Positions 26,061 to 34,462 of a stretch of DNA of 64,000 nucleotides are shown here, in pieces. The stretch's first letter is position 1, and each line of letters opens with the position of its first letter. The notes beneath the pieces were generated by a model, which saw nothing but the letters and a program-made list of their open reading frames with translations, was not told the origin of the DNA and did no database searches. This DNA comes from Geodermatophilus normandii (GTDB lineage: Bacteria > Actinomycetota > Actinomycetes > Mycobacteriales > Geodermatophilaceae): positions 2,190,001-2,254,000 of the forward strand of contig NZ_QGTX01000001.1 of NCBI RefSeq assembly GCF_003182485.1, written 5' to 3'. Made by a program: the position numbers and the translations under genes.

Positions 26061-27524
26061 TCAGCCGCCGACCGGCCGGTCGGCCTTCTTCACCGGCACC
26101 GTGCGGACCAGCCGCCGGTTGGCGAACTCGAACATGGCCAGCTCGGAGAGCTCGCGGCCGTAGCCGGAGCGCTTCACACCGCCGAAGGGCAGCTCGGGGG
26201 AGGAGCCGGTCGGCTGGTTGATCCACACCATGCCGGCCTCGAGCCGCTCGGCCACCGAGCGGGCGCGGTCGAGGTCGCTGCTCATCACGGTGGCGCCGAG
26301 GCCGAAGTCGCTGTCGTTGGCCAGCGCGACCGCCTCGTCGGCGTCCTTCACCTTGTAGACGACGGCCGCGGGGCCGAACAGCTCCTCGCGGAAGGCCCGC
26401 ATCTCCGGGGTGACGTCGGTGAGGATGGTGGCCTCGACGAAGGCGCCGGGGTGCTCGGGACGCGTGCCGCCGGTGACGACGGTGGCGCCCTTGTCGATCG
26501 CGTCCTGGATCTGCGCGTGCAGGTCCTTCGCGGCCCGCTCCGACGACAGCGGGGCCAGCGACGTCGACGGGTCGGACGGGTCGCCGGGGGAGAACGTCGA
26601 GAACGCCTGCTTGAGGCCCTCGACGAAGGGCTCGTAGAGCTCCTCGGTGACGATCAGCCGCTTGGAGGCGGTGCAGGCCTGCCCGGTGTTCTGCATCCGG
26701 CCCATGGTCGCGGCCTTCACCGTGGCGCCGAGGTCCTCGGCGTCGAGCACGATGAACGGGTCGCTGCCGCCGAGCTCGAGCACCGACTTCTTGAGGTACT
26801 TGCCCGCCAGGGCCCCGACGGCGCTGCCGGCCCGCTCGCTGCCGGTGAGGGTCACGCCCTGGATGCGGGGGTCGGCGATGACCTGCTCGACGTCGTCGAT
26901 CTTCAGGAAGGTGTTGGTGAAGACGCCCTCGGGCGCGCCGGCGTCGGTGAACAGCTGCTCGATGGCCACCGCGCACTGCGGGGTGATCTCGGCGTGCTTG
27001 AGGATGACGGTGTTGCCCAGCACGAGGTTCGGGCCGGCCACGCGGACCACCTGGTAGAAGGGGTAGTTCCACGGCTCGATGGCCAGCAGGACGCCGATCG
27101 GCCGGGTCTCGACGACCGCCTCGCCCTTGCCCATCAGCGGGGTGATCCGGGTGGGCTCGAGGAAGCCGGGGCCGTTGTCGGCGTAGTACTTGAGGATCAT
27201 CGAGCAGAGGTAGAGCTCGCCCGTGGCCTCCTCCTGCCGCTTGCCCATCTCGGTGGTGATGAGCCGGGCGAGGTCGTCGCGCCGCTCGTCCATCAGCTCG
27301 GCGGCCCGCCGGACGACGGCGGCGCGCTCCTCGACCGGCCGCAGGCGCCACTCCTGGTAGGCGGCGTGGGCGCGCTCGACGATGCCGTCGATGGCCTCGG
27401 TCGGCGTGAAGTCGAACTCCTTCTCGACCTGGCCGGTGAAGGGGTTGACCGTCGCGTAGCGCCGCTCGGCGGACTCGCTCGCGGTCTTCGGCTGCTCGTG
27501 CGGGGGGTTCTGGGTCGCGGTCAC
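26061..27524 (-). CDS. gabD: NAD(P)-dependent succinate-semialdehyde dehydrogenase family
   Basis: This 487-residue aldehyde dehydrogenase has the catalytic Cys in [16 protein letters not shown] and the general-base Glu in [14 protein letters not shown]. Its length and N-terminal block ([18 protein letters not shown]) fit the GabD1-type succinate-semialdehyde dehydrogenases. Kgd elsewhere in the window could feed a variant TCA route ending here, but that is inference. It is divergent from the SRAP gene. Other short-chain semialdehydes are possible substrates. Confidence 0.87.
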   Translation of the reverse strand: MTATQNPPHEQPKTASESAERRYATVNPFTGQVEKEFDFTPTEAIDGIVERAHAAYQEWRLRPVEERAAVVRRAAELMDERRDDLARLITTEMGKRQEEATGELYLCSMILKYYADNGPGFLEPTRITPLMGKGEAVVETRPIGVLLAIEPWNYPFYQVVRVAGPNLVLGNTVILKHAEITPQCAVAIEQLFTDAGAPEGVFTNTFLKIDDVEQVIADPRIQGVTLTGSERAGSAVGALAGKYLKKSVLELGGSDPFIVLDAEDLGATVKAATMGRMQNTGQACTASKRLIVTEELYEPFVEGLKQAFSTFSPGDPSDPSTSLAPLSSERAAKDLHAQIQDAIDKGATVVTGGTRPEHPGAFVEATILTDVTPEMRAFREELFGPAAVVYKVKDADEAVALANDSDFGLGATVMSSDLDRARSVAERLEAGMVWINQPTGSSPELPFGGVKRSGYGRELSELAMFEFANRRLVRTVPVKKADRPVGG

Positions 27525-27672
27525 GCGGGTGATCCTCGTCTCTGCTCGTCGTGGTCTCCACCCCGGGCGTACCCCGTGCCCTGCAGCACAGTCGCGCTGT
27601 CAGCGGTCCCGCCTAGAGTCGGTCCCGCGGTCCCGACCGGGGCCGGCCCGACAGCAGCCGGGAGGACCAGCC

Positions 27673-28419
27673 ATGTGCGGTCGCTACGCCGCCAGCCGCC
27701 GTCCCGAGGACCTCGTCGTCGAGTTCGAGGCGGTCCCCGCCGAGGGCCAGCAGCCGCTGCCGGCCGACTACAACGTGGCGCCGACCAAGGACGTCTACGT
27801 GGTCCGCACCAAGCGCGAGCGCGATCCCGAGGGCAGCCCGACCGGCGCCGGGCACCGCGAGCTGCGCGCGGTCCGCTGGGGGCTGGTGCCCTCGTGGGCC
27901 AAGGACGTGTCGGTGGGCAACCGGCTGCTCAACGCCCGCGTCGAGTCGCTGACGGAGAAGCCGGCGTTCCGCTCGGCCGCCCGGTCCCGGCGCTGCCTGG
28001 TGCCGGCCGACGGCTGGTACGAGTGGCAGAAGAAGCTCGACTCCCCGGGCAAGCAGCCGTTCTTCATCACGCCGGCCGACGGGTCGGTGCTCGCGATGGC
28101 CGGGCTCTACGAGGTGTGGGGAAGGGGCGAGGACCGGCTCTACACCTGCACCGTGGTCACCGCGCCCGCCGTCGGGGCGCTCACCGAGATCCACGACCGC
28201 ATGCCGCTGGTCTTGCCGCGAGAGCGGTGGGCCGACTGGCTCGACCCGGCCCGCGACGACGTCGAGGCGCTGACCGAGCCCACCCCGCCGTCGGTGGTCG
28301 AGGCCCTCGAGCTGCGCCCGGTCGCCACCGCGGTCAACAACGTCCGCAACAACGGCGCCGAGCTGGTGACCCGCGTCGAGGGCACCAGCGCCCCGGCCGA
28401 CCAGCCCGCGCTCTTCTGA
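27673..28419 (+). CDS. SOS response-associated peptidase (SRAP/YedK/HMCES)
   Basis: This 248-residue protein crosslinks to abasic sites in single-stranded DNA through its N-terminal cysteine. The start is exactly MCGRYAAS, so Cys2 becomes the catalytic residue after Met removal. Other family motifs are VPADGWYEWQKK, LNARVESL and EIHDRMPLVL. The ATG at 27673 is fixed by Cys2 and has GGAGG upstream. TAGAGT (27614-27619) may be its -10. I saw no obvious LexA box. Confidence 0.92.
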   Translation: MCGRYAASRRPEDLVVEFEAVPAEGQQPLPADYNVAPTKDVYVVRTKRERDPEGSPTGAGHRELRAVRWGLVPSWAKDVSVGNRLLNARVESLTEKPAFRSAARSRRCLVPADGWYEWQKKLDSPGKQPFFITPADGSVLAMAGLYEVWGRGEDRLYTCTVVTAPAVGALTEIHDRMPLVLPRERWADWLDPARDDVEALTEPTPPSVVEALELRPVATAVNNVRNNGAELVTRVEGTSAPADQPALF

Positions 28420-28430
28420 GGAGCCGTCCC

Positions 28431-29978
28431 CTGAGCGAGCGCGCCCCCGTCGTCGCATCCACCGGTGCCGCCACCGGTGCCGCGCTGCCCGGGTGGGTGG
28501 CCGCCGGCGTCACCTTCCTGGCCTCCGGCGCCGTGCTGGTGCTCGAGATCGTGGGACTGCGGCTGATCGCGCCCTACGTCGGCATCACGCTGCAGACCAA
28601 CACCGCCGTCATCGGCTTCGCCCTGGCCGCGATCGCGATCGGCGCGTGGTCCGGGGGCGCGGCCGCGGACCGGCGGGACCCGCGCGCGCTGATCGCGCCG
28701 CTGCTGGTCGCCGGCGGCGCGCTGGTGGTCGCCGTCCTGCCGCTGGTGCGCTTCGCCGGCTCCCTCCTCACCGGCGCCGACGCCGGCGCCGTGCTGCTGC
28801 TGGCCGCCGTCGCCGTCGTGGTGCCCGCGGCGCTGCTGTCGGCGGTGCCGCCGATGGTGGTCAAGCTGCAGCTGGCGAGCCTGGCCGACACCGGCTCGGT
28901 GGTCGGGAGGCTGTCGGGCATCGGCACGCTCGGCGGGATCGCCGCCACCTTCGTCACCGGGTTCCTCCTCATCGCGGTCTTCCCGAGCAGCGGCATCCTC
29001 GTGGGCACCGGGCTGGTCACCGCCGTCGCCGGGGCGGCGGTGTGGGTGCTGCTGCGCCGCGCGGGACCGGGCGGCGCGGGCCGGGTCCCCGCCGCGCTGC
29101 TGCTGCTCGCCGTCGCGGGGTCGCTGCTGGCCGCCGTGGCGCCGACGCCGTGCCAGGAGGAGACGGCCTACCACTGCGCCCGCGTCGTGGCCGACCCCGA
29201 GCGGGACACCGGCCGGGTGCTGGTGCTCGACACCCTGCGGCACAGCTACGTCGACCTCGCCGACCCGACGTACCTGGAGTTCACGTACGTCCGGGCGATC
29301 GCCGCGGTCACCGACGTCCTCGCGCCGCCGGGGGAGCCGCTGTCGGCGCTGCACCTGGGCGGCGGCGGCGCGACCGTCCCGCGCTACCTCGCCGAGGTGC
29401 GCCCCGGCACCAGGAGCCTGGTGCTGGAGGTCGACCCGGGTGTGGTGGCCATCGACCGCGAGCAGCTGGGCCTGGAGACGTCGGAGGAGCTGCAGGTGCG
29501 GGTCGGCGACGCCCGCGTCGGGCTGGCCGCGGAGCCGGCGGGCACCCGCGACCTCGTCGTCGGCGACGCCTTCGGCGGGCTGTCGGTGCCCTGGCAGCTG
29601 ACCACCGTGGAGGCGCTGCGGCTGGTCGACCGCGCGCTCGCCGACGACGGCGTCTACGTCGCCAACCTCATCGACCACCCGCCGCTGGCCTTCGTCCGCG
29701 CGGAGCTGGCCACGATGCGCGCGGTGTGGCCGCACGTGCTGCTGCTCGCCCGCGCCCCGGTGCTGGCCGGGGAGGACGGCGGCAACGTGGTCGCCGTCGC
29801 GTCGTCGCGGCCGCTGGACGAGGCACTCCTCGCCGACGCGCTGCTCGCGCAGGACTCGACCTGGCAGGTCGCCTCCGCCGACGAGGTCGCCGCCCTCGCC
29901 GGGGACGCGCAGGTCCTCACCGACGACGCCGCACCGGTCGACCAGCTGCTCACGCCCTACGGCGTCCCCGACTCCTGA
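28431..29978 (+). CDS. Fused membrane / spermidine-synthase-like protein
   Basis: This 515-residue protein has about seven transmembrane helices (residues 20-235, starting GVTFLASGAVLVLEIVGLRL), followed by a spermidine-synthase-type SAM-binding domain (LHLGGGGATVPRYLAEV, VLEVDPGVVAIDREQLGL). Whether it makes a polyamine is unknown; the fused group is common in actinobacteria. The best-placed start is CTG at 28431, seven bases after GAGGAG and giving MSERAPVV. The first GTG in frame (28497) would remove the residues before the first helix. It is co-directional with and close to the SRAP gene. Confidence 0.8.
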   Translation: MSERAPVVASTGAATGAALPGWVAAGVTFLASGAVLVLEIVGLRLIAPYVGITLQTNTAVIGFALAAIAIGAWSGGAAADRRDPRALIAPLLVAGGALVVAVLPLVRFAGSLLTGADAGAVLLLAAVAVVVPAALLSAVPPMVVKLQLASLADTGSVVGRLSGIGTLGGIAATFVTGFLLIAVFPSSGILVGTGLVTAVAGAAVWVLLRRAGPGGAGRVPAALLLLAVAGSLLAAVAPTPCQEETAYHCARVVADPERDTGRVLVLDTLRHSYVDLADPTYLEFTYVRAIAAVTDVLAPPGEPLSALHLGGGGATVPRYLAEVRPGTRSLVLEVDPGVVAIDREQLGLETSEELQVRVGDARVGLAAEPAGTRDLVVGDAFGGLSVPWQLTTVEALRLVDRALADDGVYVANLIDHPPLAFVRAELATMRAVWPHVLLLARAPVLAGEDGGNVVAVASSRPLDEALLADALLAQDSTWQVASADEVAALAGDAQVLTDDAAPVDQLLTPYGVPDS

Positions 29979-30505
29979 TCGGCCCCTCGCAGGGGCCCGC
30001 CGCGAGCCTGCGAGTGGTGGGGGGCGAGGGGTCCTCTCGCGATCGGGGCGGTACGGGCGCGGGTCAGGCGGACCAGGTCGGCCGGCGGCAGTTCCACCTG
30101 CAACCCGCGCCGGCCGGCGCTGACCATCACCGTCGCGAAGCCGAGCGCCGAGTCGTCGACGACCGTCGGCAGCGCCTTGCGCTGGCCGAGCGGGCTGATC
30201 CCGCCGAGCACGTAGCCGGTGGTGCGCTCGGCGTCGGCGGGGTCGGCCATCACCGCCTTCCGCCCGCCGGCCGCCGCGGCCAGGGCCTTGAGGTCCAGCG
30301 TGCCGCTCACCGGGACGACGGCCACGGTCAGCGCGCCGTCGACGCGGGTGACCAGCGTCTTGAACACCTGGCGGGGGTCGGCCCCGAGCGCGGCCACCGC
30401 GGCCTCGCCGTGCCCCTGGTCGCCGGGGTGCTCCGGGTCGTAGGGGTGCAGGGTGTGCGCCACCCGTGCCTTCTCCAGGGCCCGCACCGCCGGGGTCGCC
30501 GCCAC
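29957..30505 (-). CDS. ybaK: YbaK/EbsC-type Cys-tRNA(Pro) deacylase with altered C-terminus
   Basis: This 182-residue protein of the YbaK family hydrolyses Cys mischarged on tRNA(Pro). Family blocks: [40 protein letters not shown] and [19 protein letters not shown]. Homologues usually end near ...TAPIAR. Here the frame continues for 25 residues through the palindromic intergenic element (29983-30031) and stops only inside the convergent gene, overlapping it by 22 bases. The element seems to have removed the original stop. The GTG start is at 30505. Confidence 0.85.
   Translation of the reverse strand: MAATPAVRALEKARVAHTLHPYDPEHPGDQGHGEAAVAALGADPRQVFKTLVTRVDGALTVAVVPVSGTLDLKALAAAAGGRKAVMADPADAERTTGYVLGGISPLGQRKALPTVVDDSALGFATVMVSAGRRGLQVELPPADLVRLTRARTAPIARGPLAPHHSQARGGPLRGADQESGTP
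29983..30031 (-). repeat. Palindromic intergenic element, copy C
   Basis: On the minus strand it reads CCCCTCGC, then core CCCCACCACTCGCAGGCTCG, then CGGCGGGCCCCTGCGAGGGG. The outer arms CCCCTCGC/GCGAGGGG are perfectly complementary and differ from those of the other copies. It lies in sense at the 3' end of ybaK. Confidence 0.75.
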
Positions 30506-30558
30506 GGCCGGGGACTGTATCGACGGTGTCCCCCCGCCGCCGCCGACTTCCCCGCCCA

Positions 30559-30587
30559 GGGGAATGACCGCCGCCGGGGCCGCGGTT
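30559..30587 (+). promoter_or_regulatory. SigR-type promoter of sigR-rsrA
   Basis: GGGGAAT (30559-30565) and GTT (30585-30587) are separated by 19 bases. This matches the SigR/SigH consensus GGAAT-N18/19-GTT and implies thiol-stress autoregulation. A second, housekeeping-like TAGGAT box lies at 30673-30678, closer to the start. Confidence 0.75.
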
Positions 30588-30725
30588 GTAGGGGCCGTGA
30601 GCAGCACCGTCTCGAGCGCCCGCGCGCGCACCCCGCGCCGGCGGCCCCCGGGCCGCCCCGACGCGGCGCGACTAGGATCGACCGACGTGGTGGCCCGCCT
30701 CCGGGTACCGCAGAGAGGACGGTCG

Positions 30726-31439
30726 GTGCCTGAGGAGTCCACGGGCGAGAGCCCCGCCGTCGAGCCCGTCGCGACCGCCGAGCAGGCCGTCGGGGCGCCG
30801 GTGGAGGTGCCCGAGGCCCGCGAGGGCGGCAGCCGCACCGAGCTCGCCGAGACCCGCGCCGAGCGCGACGCCCGGTTCGAGCGCGACGCGCTGCCCTACC
30901 TCGACCAGCTCTACCCGGCTGCGCTGCGGATGACCCGCAACCCCGCCGACGCCGAGGACCTGGTCCAGGAGACCTTCGTCAAGGCCTACTCCGCGTTCCA
31001 CCAGTTCGCCGAGGGCACCAACCTCAAGGCCTGGCTGTACCGGATCCTGACGAACACCTACATCAACAGCTACCGCAAGAAGCAGCGCCAGCCGCAGCAG
31101 TACCCCACCGACCAGGTGCAGGACTGGCAGCTGTACGCCGCCGAGGAGCACAGCTCCAGCGGGCTGCGCTCGGCCGAGATCGAGGCGCTGGACCACCTGC
31201 CGGACTCCGACATCAAGGAGGCCCTGCAGCAGCTGCCCGAGGACTTCCGGCTGGCGGTGTACCTCGCCGACGTCGAGGGCTTCGCGTACAAGGAGATCGC
31301 CGAGATCATGGGCACGCCCATCGGCACGGTGATGTCCCGGCTGCACCGCGGCCGGCGGGGCCTGCAGAAGCTGCTGGCCGACTACGCCCGCGAGCGCGGC
31401 TTCGTCCGCGCCGGAGCCGGGGAGGAGGGGCGGTCGTGA
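30726..31439 (+). CDS. sigR: RNA polymerase sigma factor SigR/SigH (ECF, oxidative stress)
   Basis: This 237-residue ECF sigma factor controls thiol-oxidative stress genes. Region 2 reads [20 protein letters not shown] and [13 protein letters not shown]; region 4 reads [20 protein letters not shown] and [15 protein letters not shown]. The GTG at 30726 follows AGAGGACG. An upstream in-frame GTG (30597) could in principle make a longer isoform as in Streptomyces, but that stretch has rare codons. The gene overlaps rsrA by four bases (GTGA). The SigR-type promoter upstream indicates positive autoregulation released when RsrA is oxidised. Confidence 0.93.
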   Translation: MPEESTGESPAVEPVATAEQAVGAPVEVPEAREGGSRTELAETRAERDARFERDALPYLDQLYPAALRMTRNPADAEDLVQETFVKAYSAFHQFAEGTNLKAWLYRILTNTYINSYRKKQRQPQQYPTDQVQDWQLYAAEEHSSSGLRSAEIEALDHLPDSDIKEALQQLPEDFRLAVYLADVEGFAYKEIAEIMGTPIGTVMSRLHRGRRGLQKLLADYARERGFVRAGAGEEGRS

Positions 31440-31765
31440 GCACCGAGCAGGAGCACGCCACCTCGTGCGACGACGTCCTGTCGCACGTCTTCGAGTTCCT
31501 CGACCACGAGACCGACGACGCCCGCCGCGCCGTCATCGCCGAGCACCTCGAGGACTGCTCGCCGTGTCTGCGGCAGTTCGGCATCGAGCAGGAGTTCAAG
31601 GCGCTGGTCCGCCGCCGCTGCGGCGGTGACCCCACGCCGATGGGCCTGCGCGACCGGATCAAGCTGCAGCTGACCACCGTCTCGTTCGACGAGGACGGCA
31701 CCCACGTCAGCGTGGAGCAGGTCAGCGTCGAGCAGGTCACCACCGACTGGTCCGACCAGCACTAG
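31436..31765 (+). CDS. rsrA: Zinc-binding redox anti-sigma factor RsrA/RshA
   Basis: This 109-residue ZAS-family anti-sigma factor binds and inhibits SigR in the reduced, zinc-bound state. The ligand set is intact and at the same numbers as I recall for Streptomyces RsrA: Cys11, His37, Cys41 and Cys44 ([14 protein letters not shown]). Oxidation forms a disulfide, ejects zinc and frees SigR. The N-terminal half matches the RsrA fold, and the C-terminus is a short charged extension. It is translationally coupled to sigR. A tandem repeat and a terminator follow. Confidence 0.93.
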   Translation: MSTEQEHATSCDDVLSHVFEFLDHETDDARRAVIAEHLEDCSPCLRQFGIEQEFKALVRRRCGGDPTPMGLRDRIKLQLTTVSFDEDGTHVSVEQVSVEQVTTDWSDQH

Positions 31766-31773
31766 CCCACAGG

Positions 31774-31893
31774 CACGACGGCCCCCACACGACGGCCCCC
31801 ACACGACGGCCCCCACACGACGGCCCCACGCACGACGGCCCCACACGCCCCACACGACGGCCCCCACACGACGGCCCCACGCACGACGGCGCC
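31774..31893 (+). repeat. Tandem array of CACGACGGCCCCCA units
   Basis: Eight copies of a 14-bp unit occur, starting at 31774, 31788, 31802, 31816, 31831, 31853, 31867 and 31882; the first four have an exact 14-base period. The unit equals part of the left arm of the terminator after the first tRNA-fMet. It lies after rsrA, before a GC-rich hairpin. Confidence 0.85.
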
Positions 31894-31920
31894 CCGCACC
31901 CGGTCCCGGGGCGGGGCGCC
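31888..31920. terminator. Terminator between rsrA and bL37
   Basis: Arms GGCGCCCCGC (31888-31897) and GCGGGGCGCC (31911-31920) with a 13-base loop, between convergent genes. Confidence 0.65.
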
Positions 31921-31952
31921 GCTGCGTCACCCTCGTGTCGCCAGGGCGTCGT

Positions 31953-32027
31953 TCAGGCGTTGGGGCGCTTGCCGTGGTTGGCCTTGCTCCCCTTGCGGGA
32001 GCGCCGCTTGCGTCCACGCTTGGACAT
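31953..32027 (-). CDS. 50S ribosomal protein bL37
   Basis: This 24-residue, extremely basic protein (MSKRGRKRRSRKGSKANHGK, ending RPNA) matches the actinobacterial ribosomal protein bL37 first seen in mycobacterial ribosome structures. The ATG at 32027 is preceded by a GGAGGG-like site. Longer readings upstream are not conserved-looking. It is convergent with rsrA. Confidence 0.85.
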   Translation of the reverse strand: MSKRGRKRRSRKGSKANHGKRPNA

Positions 32028-32194
32028 CGCTGCCCTCCTCTCGTCGTCGTGGCAGTCGTGCTCGAGGTCGGGTCCAGGGTCCCACAGCGGGGTGGTCCTC
32101 CCCCGGCCGGTGGCGTGGGTGTCGGTTCGGGAGGGCACCATGCAGGGGAGACCGGGCCCGCGGGGTCCGGCACGGGGACGGGAGACCGGCGAGC

Positions 32195-33243
32195 GTGGCC
32201 CAGCACGGGATCGAGAGCGTGCTCGTGGCGGGGCGGGGCCCGCGGCGTGCGCGGTGGTCGCGGCCTGCTCCCGGCTCGACGTGAAGTCGGTGGCCGTCTA
32301 CTCCGAGGCCGAGCGCTCCGCGCGGCACGTGCGCCTGGCCGACGACGCCGTGCTGCTCGGGCCGGCGCCGGCCACCGAGTCCTACCTCGCCGTCGACCGG
32401 ATCGTGGAGGCCGCCCGCCGCAGCGGAGTCCGCGCCGTCCTGCCGGTGCCTCCGGCGCTGGCCGGCAACGCCGCGCTGGCCGGCGAGGTCGCCGCCGCGG
32501 GACTGACCTGGATCGGCCCGCCGGCCGAGGTGCTCGAGCGGCTGGGCGGCGACGGCGTGGAGCCGGCCAGCGAGCACGGCCTGCTCGCCGTCGTCACCGA
32601 GGACGGCCTGCGCTTCCCGACGGCGGTCGCCCGCGACCGCGCGGCCGGCATCGCTCGGGTGTCCTGGACGCCCGACCCGGCCGGCGACGTGCCGCCCGGT
32701 GCCAAGCGCCTGGCCGAGGTCGGCTGGCGCGGGCTGGTCACCGTCGGCGTCTCCGAGGACGGCGAGCTGGGGGAGGTCGCGGCCGGCTTCTCCCTCGACA
32801 TGGCCGTGCTCGAGCGGGCGCACCGGGTCGACGCGGTCGACCTCGCGCTCGCCGCCGCGGCGGGACGGCGGACCCCGCGCCGCCGCACGGTCGACGAGCA
32901 CCCGCCGCGGGCCGCCGTCGCCGTCCAGCTGCGCGCGACGCTGCCGCCGGGGACGGCCGGCCGGGTGTCCGGTGCCCTCCCGTCGGCGGGCCGGCTGCGC
33001 GGGACGACCGGGCAGACCGAGGTCGTCGCGGTCAGCGGCTACGACCCCGGTGACCGGCTCGACGGCTGGTACGACGCCCTGCTGGCCACCGTCAGCGCCG
33101 GCGCGGCGGACACCGCCACCGCGGCCCGGGCGGCCGCCGCGGCGCTCGCCGGACTCCCCGAGACCGGCGTGCCGCACGACGGCGAGGAGGTCTGCGCGGT
33201 GCTGCAGCAGCTGGCCGACGGGGACCCGGCGCCGGGCGGCTGA
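32195..33243 (+). CDS. Degenerate biotin-carboxylase-like protein, frameshifted
   Basis: From GTG 32195 the frame reads AQHGIESVLVAGRG, the start of a biotin carboxylase N-terminal domain (compare VLVANRGEIA). It then breaks in GGGGCGGGGCCCGCGG (32227-32245) and continues one frame over as ACAVVAACSRLDVKSVAVYS and on to 33243. One added base gives 349 residues. The N-terminal domain is recognisable ([39 protein letters not shown]), but the ATP-grasp part is much shortened and lacks visible catalytic blocks. It is followed directly by a stand-alone biotinyl protein. If not a sequence error, translation could start at GTG 32281. Confidence 0.65.
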
Positions 33244-33306
33244 GCCGCGGCGCGGTGACCGCGCCGCGTGCTTGGATGGGGGTTCGGGTCAGCGAGGAGG
33301 TGCCGC

Positions 33307-33531
33307 GTGGCGGTCGAGGAGATCCACGCCGAGATGGTCTCCAGCGTCTGGAAGGTGCTGGTCGCCCCGGGTAGCGAGGTCACCGCCGGGGACACCCTGG
33401 TGATCCTCGAGTCGATGAAGATGGAGATCCCCGTCCTCACCGAGCGCGCCGGCGTCGTGCAGGAGCTGCACGTCGTCGAGGGCGAGGTGCTGCAGGAGGG
33501 CGACCTCATCGCCACCGTCGTCGACGGCTGA
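33307..33531 (+). CDS. Stand-alone biotin/lipoyl attachment protein (TB7.3-like)
   Basis: This 74-residue protein is a single biotinyl domain. The biotinylation site is ESMKMEIP with Lys38, and a conserved Gly-rich turn follows. The GTG start at 33307 has GAGGAGG upstream. It corresponds to M. tuberculosis Rv3221c (TB7.3), beside rshA there as well. No carboxyltransferase gene is near, so its partner enzyme is unknown; the degenerate carboxylase-like protein just upstream is the obvious candidate. Confidence 0.9.
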   Translation: MAVEEIHAEMVSSVWKVLVAPGSEVTAGDTLVILESMKMEIPVLTERAGVVQELHVVEGEVLQEGDLIATVVDG

Positions 33532-33534
33532 GCC

Positions 33535-34326
33535 TCAGGAGGTCCCGGCCAGGGCGGGCAGCCGCTCGCCCAGCAGCCGGTAGACCTCCGGGTGCACGCT
33601 CATGCCGACGTGGCTGGAGTCGATCTCGACGTTGTCGGCGGCCGGGTCGAGGCAGGCGCGCCAGTCGACCACCCAGTCGCTGCGCGAGTGCACCGACAGG
33701 TACGGGACGTGCGCGGGGAACGGCCGGTCCAGCTCCTCGGCGAGCTCGTCGGCGCAGCTGCCCTGCAGGCAGTCGTCGAGGAACAGGCCCGGCACGCCCG
33801 CGGTCCCCAGCGCGGCGACGAGCCGCACCTGGGCGGCGACCAGCGGGTTGATGGCCATGTGGTCGACGTTGGGGCTGCCCAGCGTGACGATCCCGCTGAC
33901 CCGGTCGGGCCGGCGCATGGCCACGAGCTTCGCGAACATCCCGCCGCGGCTCTGCCCGACGACCGCCGCGGGCCGCCCCGCGCGGTCGGTGAACTCGACC
34001 AGACGGCGTTCCAGGCGCTCGACCGCCTTGAGGGTGCAGTCGACGTTGACGCGGATCCGCGACGTGCAGGTCCGGTAGCCCCGGGCCCGCAGCCAGCGCT
34101 CGAGCACCGCCAGTGACGGGTCCCCGGCCAGGAAGCCGGGCACGAGCAGGACCGGCAGGCCGCCGCCGTCCGGGACGCCCCGGCCGCGCCACACGGGGGA
34201 GCGGAACAGGGCGGCCGCCTCGCGCCACGGCCGCTGCGCGGCGAGCACCGCGGCGACCGGCGACGCGCCGACCCACGGGGGAGCACCCTCGTCCGCTGCA
34301 CGGTGCAGCGACGTCGTCGTCGTCAT
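33535..34326 (-). CDS. Alpha/beta hydrolase (lipase-like)
   Basis: This 263-residue hydrolase has the nucleophile elbow VVGQSRGGMFAKLVA, the oxyanion block LPVLLVPGFLAGDPSL, an acid in SVHSRSDWVVDW and the catalytic His in IDSSHVGMSV. It resembles triacylglycerol-lipase/PGAP1-like esterases. The ATG at 34326 gives the expected N-terminus. It is divergent from a wax-ester/triacylglycerol synthase gene with a shared palindromic operator between them, which suggests coordinated lipid storage and breakdown (inference). Confidence 0.85.
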   Translation of the reverse strand: MTTTTSLHRAADEGAPPWVGASPVAAVLAAQRPWREAAALFRSPVWRGRGVPDGGGLPVLLVPGFLAGDPSLAVLERWLRARGYRTCTSRIRVNVDCTLKAVERLERRLVEFTDRAGRPAAVVGQSRGGMFAKLVAMRRPDRVSGIVTLGSPNVDHMAINPLVAAQVRLVAALGTAGVPGLFLDDCLQGSCADELAEELDRPFPAHVPYLSVHSRSDWVVDWRACLDPAADNVEIDSSHVGMSVHPEVYRLLGERLPALAGTS

Positions 34327-34393
34327 GGCCCCGCCTCGTCTCGACCGTCGTCCCGGCGGGCCGGCCTCGGACCGGGACCGCCCCCTGCGCAGC

Positions 34394-34413
34394 AGTGTGG
34401 CCCCTGCCACACT
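34394..34413. promoter_or_regulatory. Palindromic operator between lipase-like and WS/DGAT genes
   Basis: Perfect inverted repeat AGTGTGGC-CCCT-GCCACACT in the 136-bp divergent promoter region. It has TetR/GntR-operator-like symmetry, but no regulator gene is adjacent. Confidence 0.5.
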
Positions 34414-34462
34414 GCCTCCACACCCGGAGGGCGCACGGGAAACGCCTCAGGAGGGCAGGCCG

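Noticed and set aside
27600-27672. LexA/SOS box before the SRAP gene
   Set aside because: I saw no GAAC-N4-GTTC-like or other SOS palindrome; only a -10-like TAGAGT is visible.
30597-30725. Extended SigR N-terminus from GTG 30597
   Set aside because: The stretch contains codons rare in this genome (CGA, CTA, GGA, AGA). It is mentioned as a possible stress isoform but not used as the main start.
31774-31893. Possible CRISPR array
   Set aside because: The 14-base units are directly adjacent with no unique spacers, and no cas genes are present.
32281-33243. Reading the carboxylase-like gene as intact from GTG 32281
   Set aside because: The VLVAGRG segment of the biotin carboxylase N-domain lies just upstream in another frame, so a missing base explains the data better. 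It remains possible if reads confirm the sequence.
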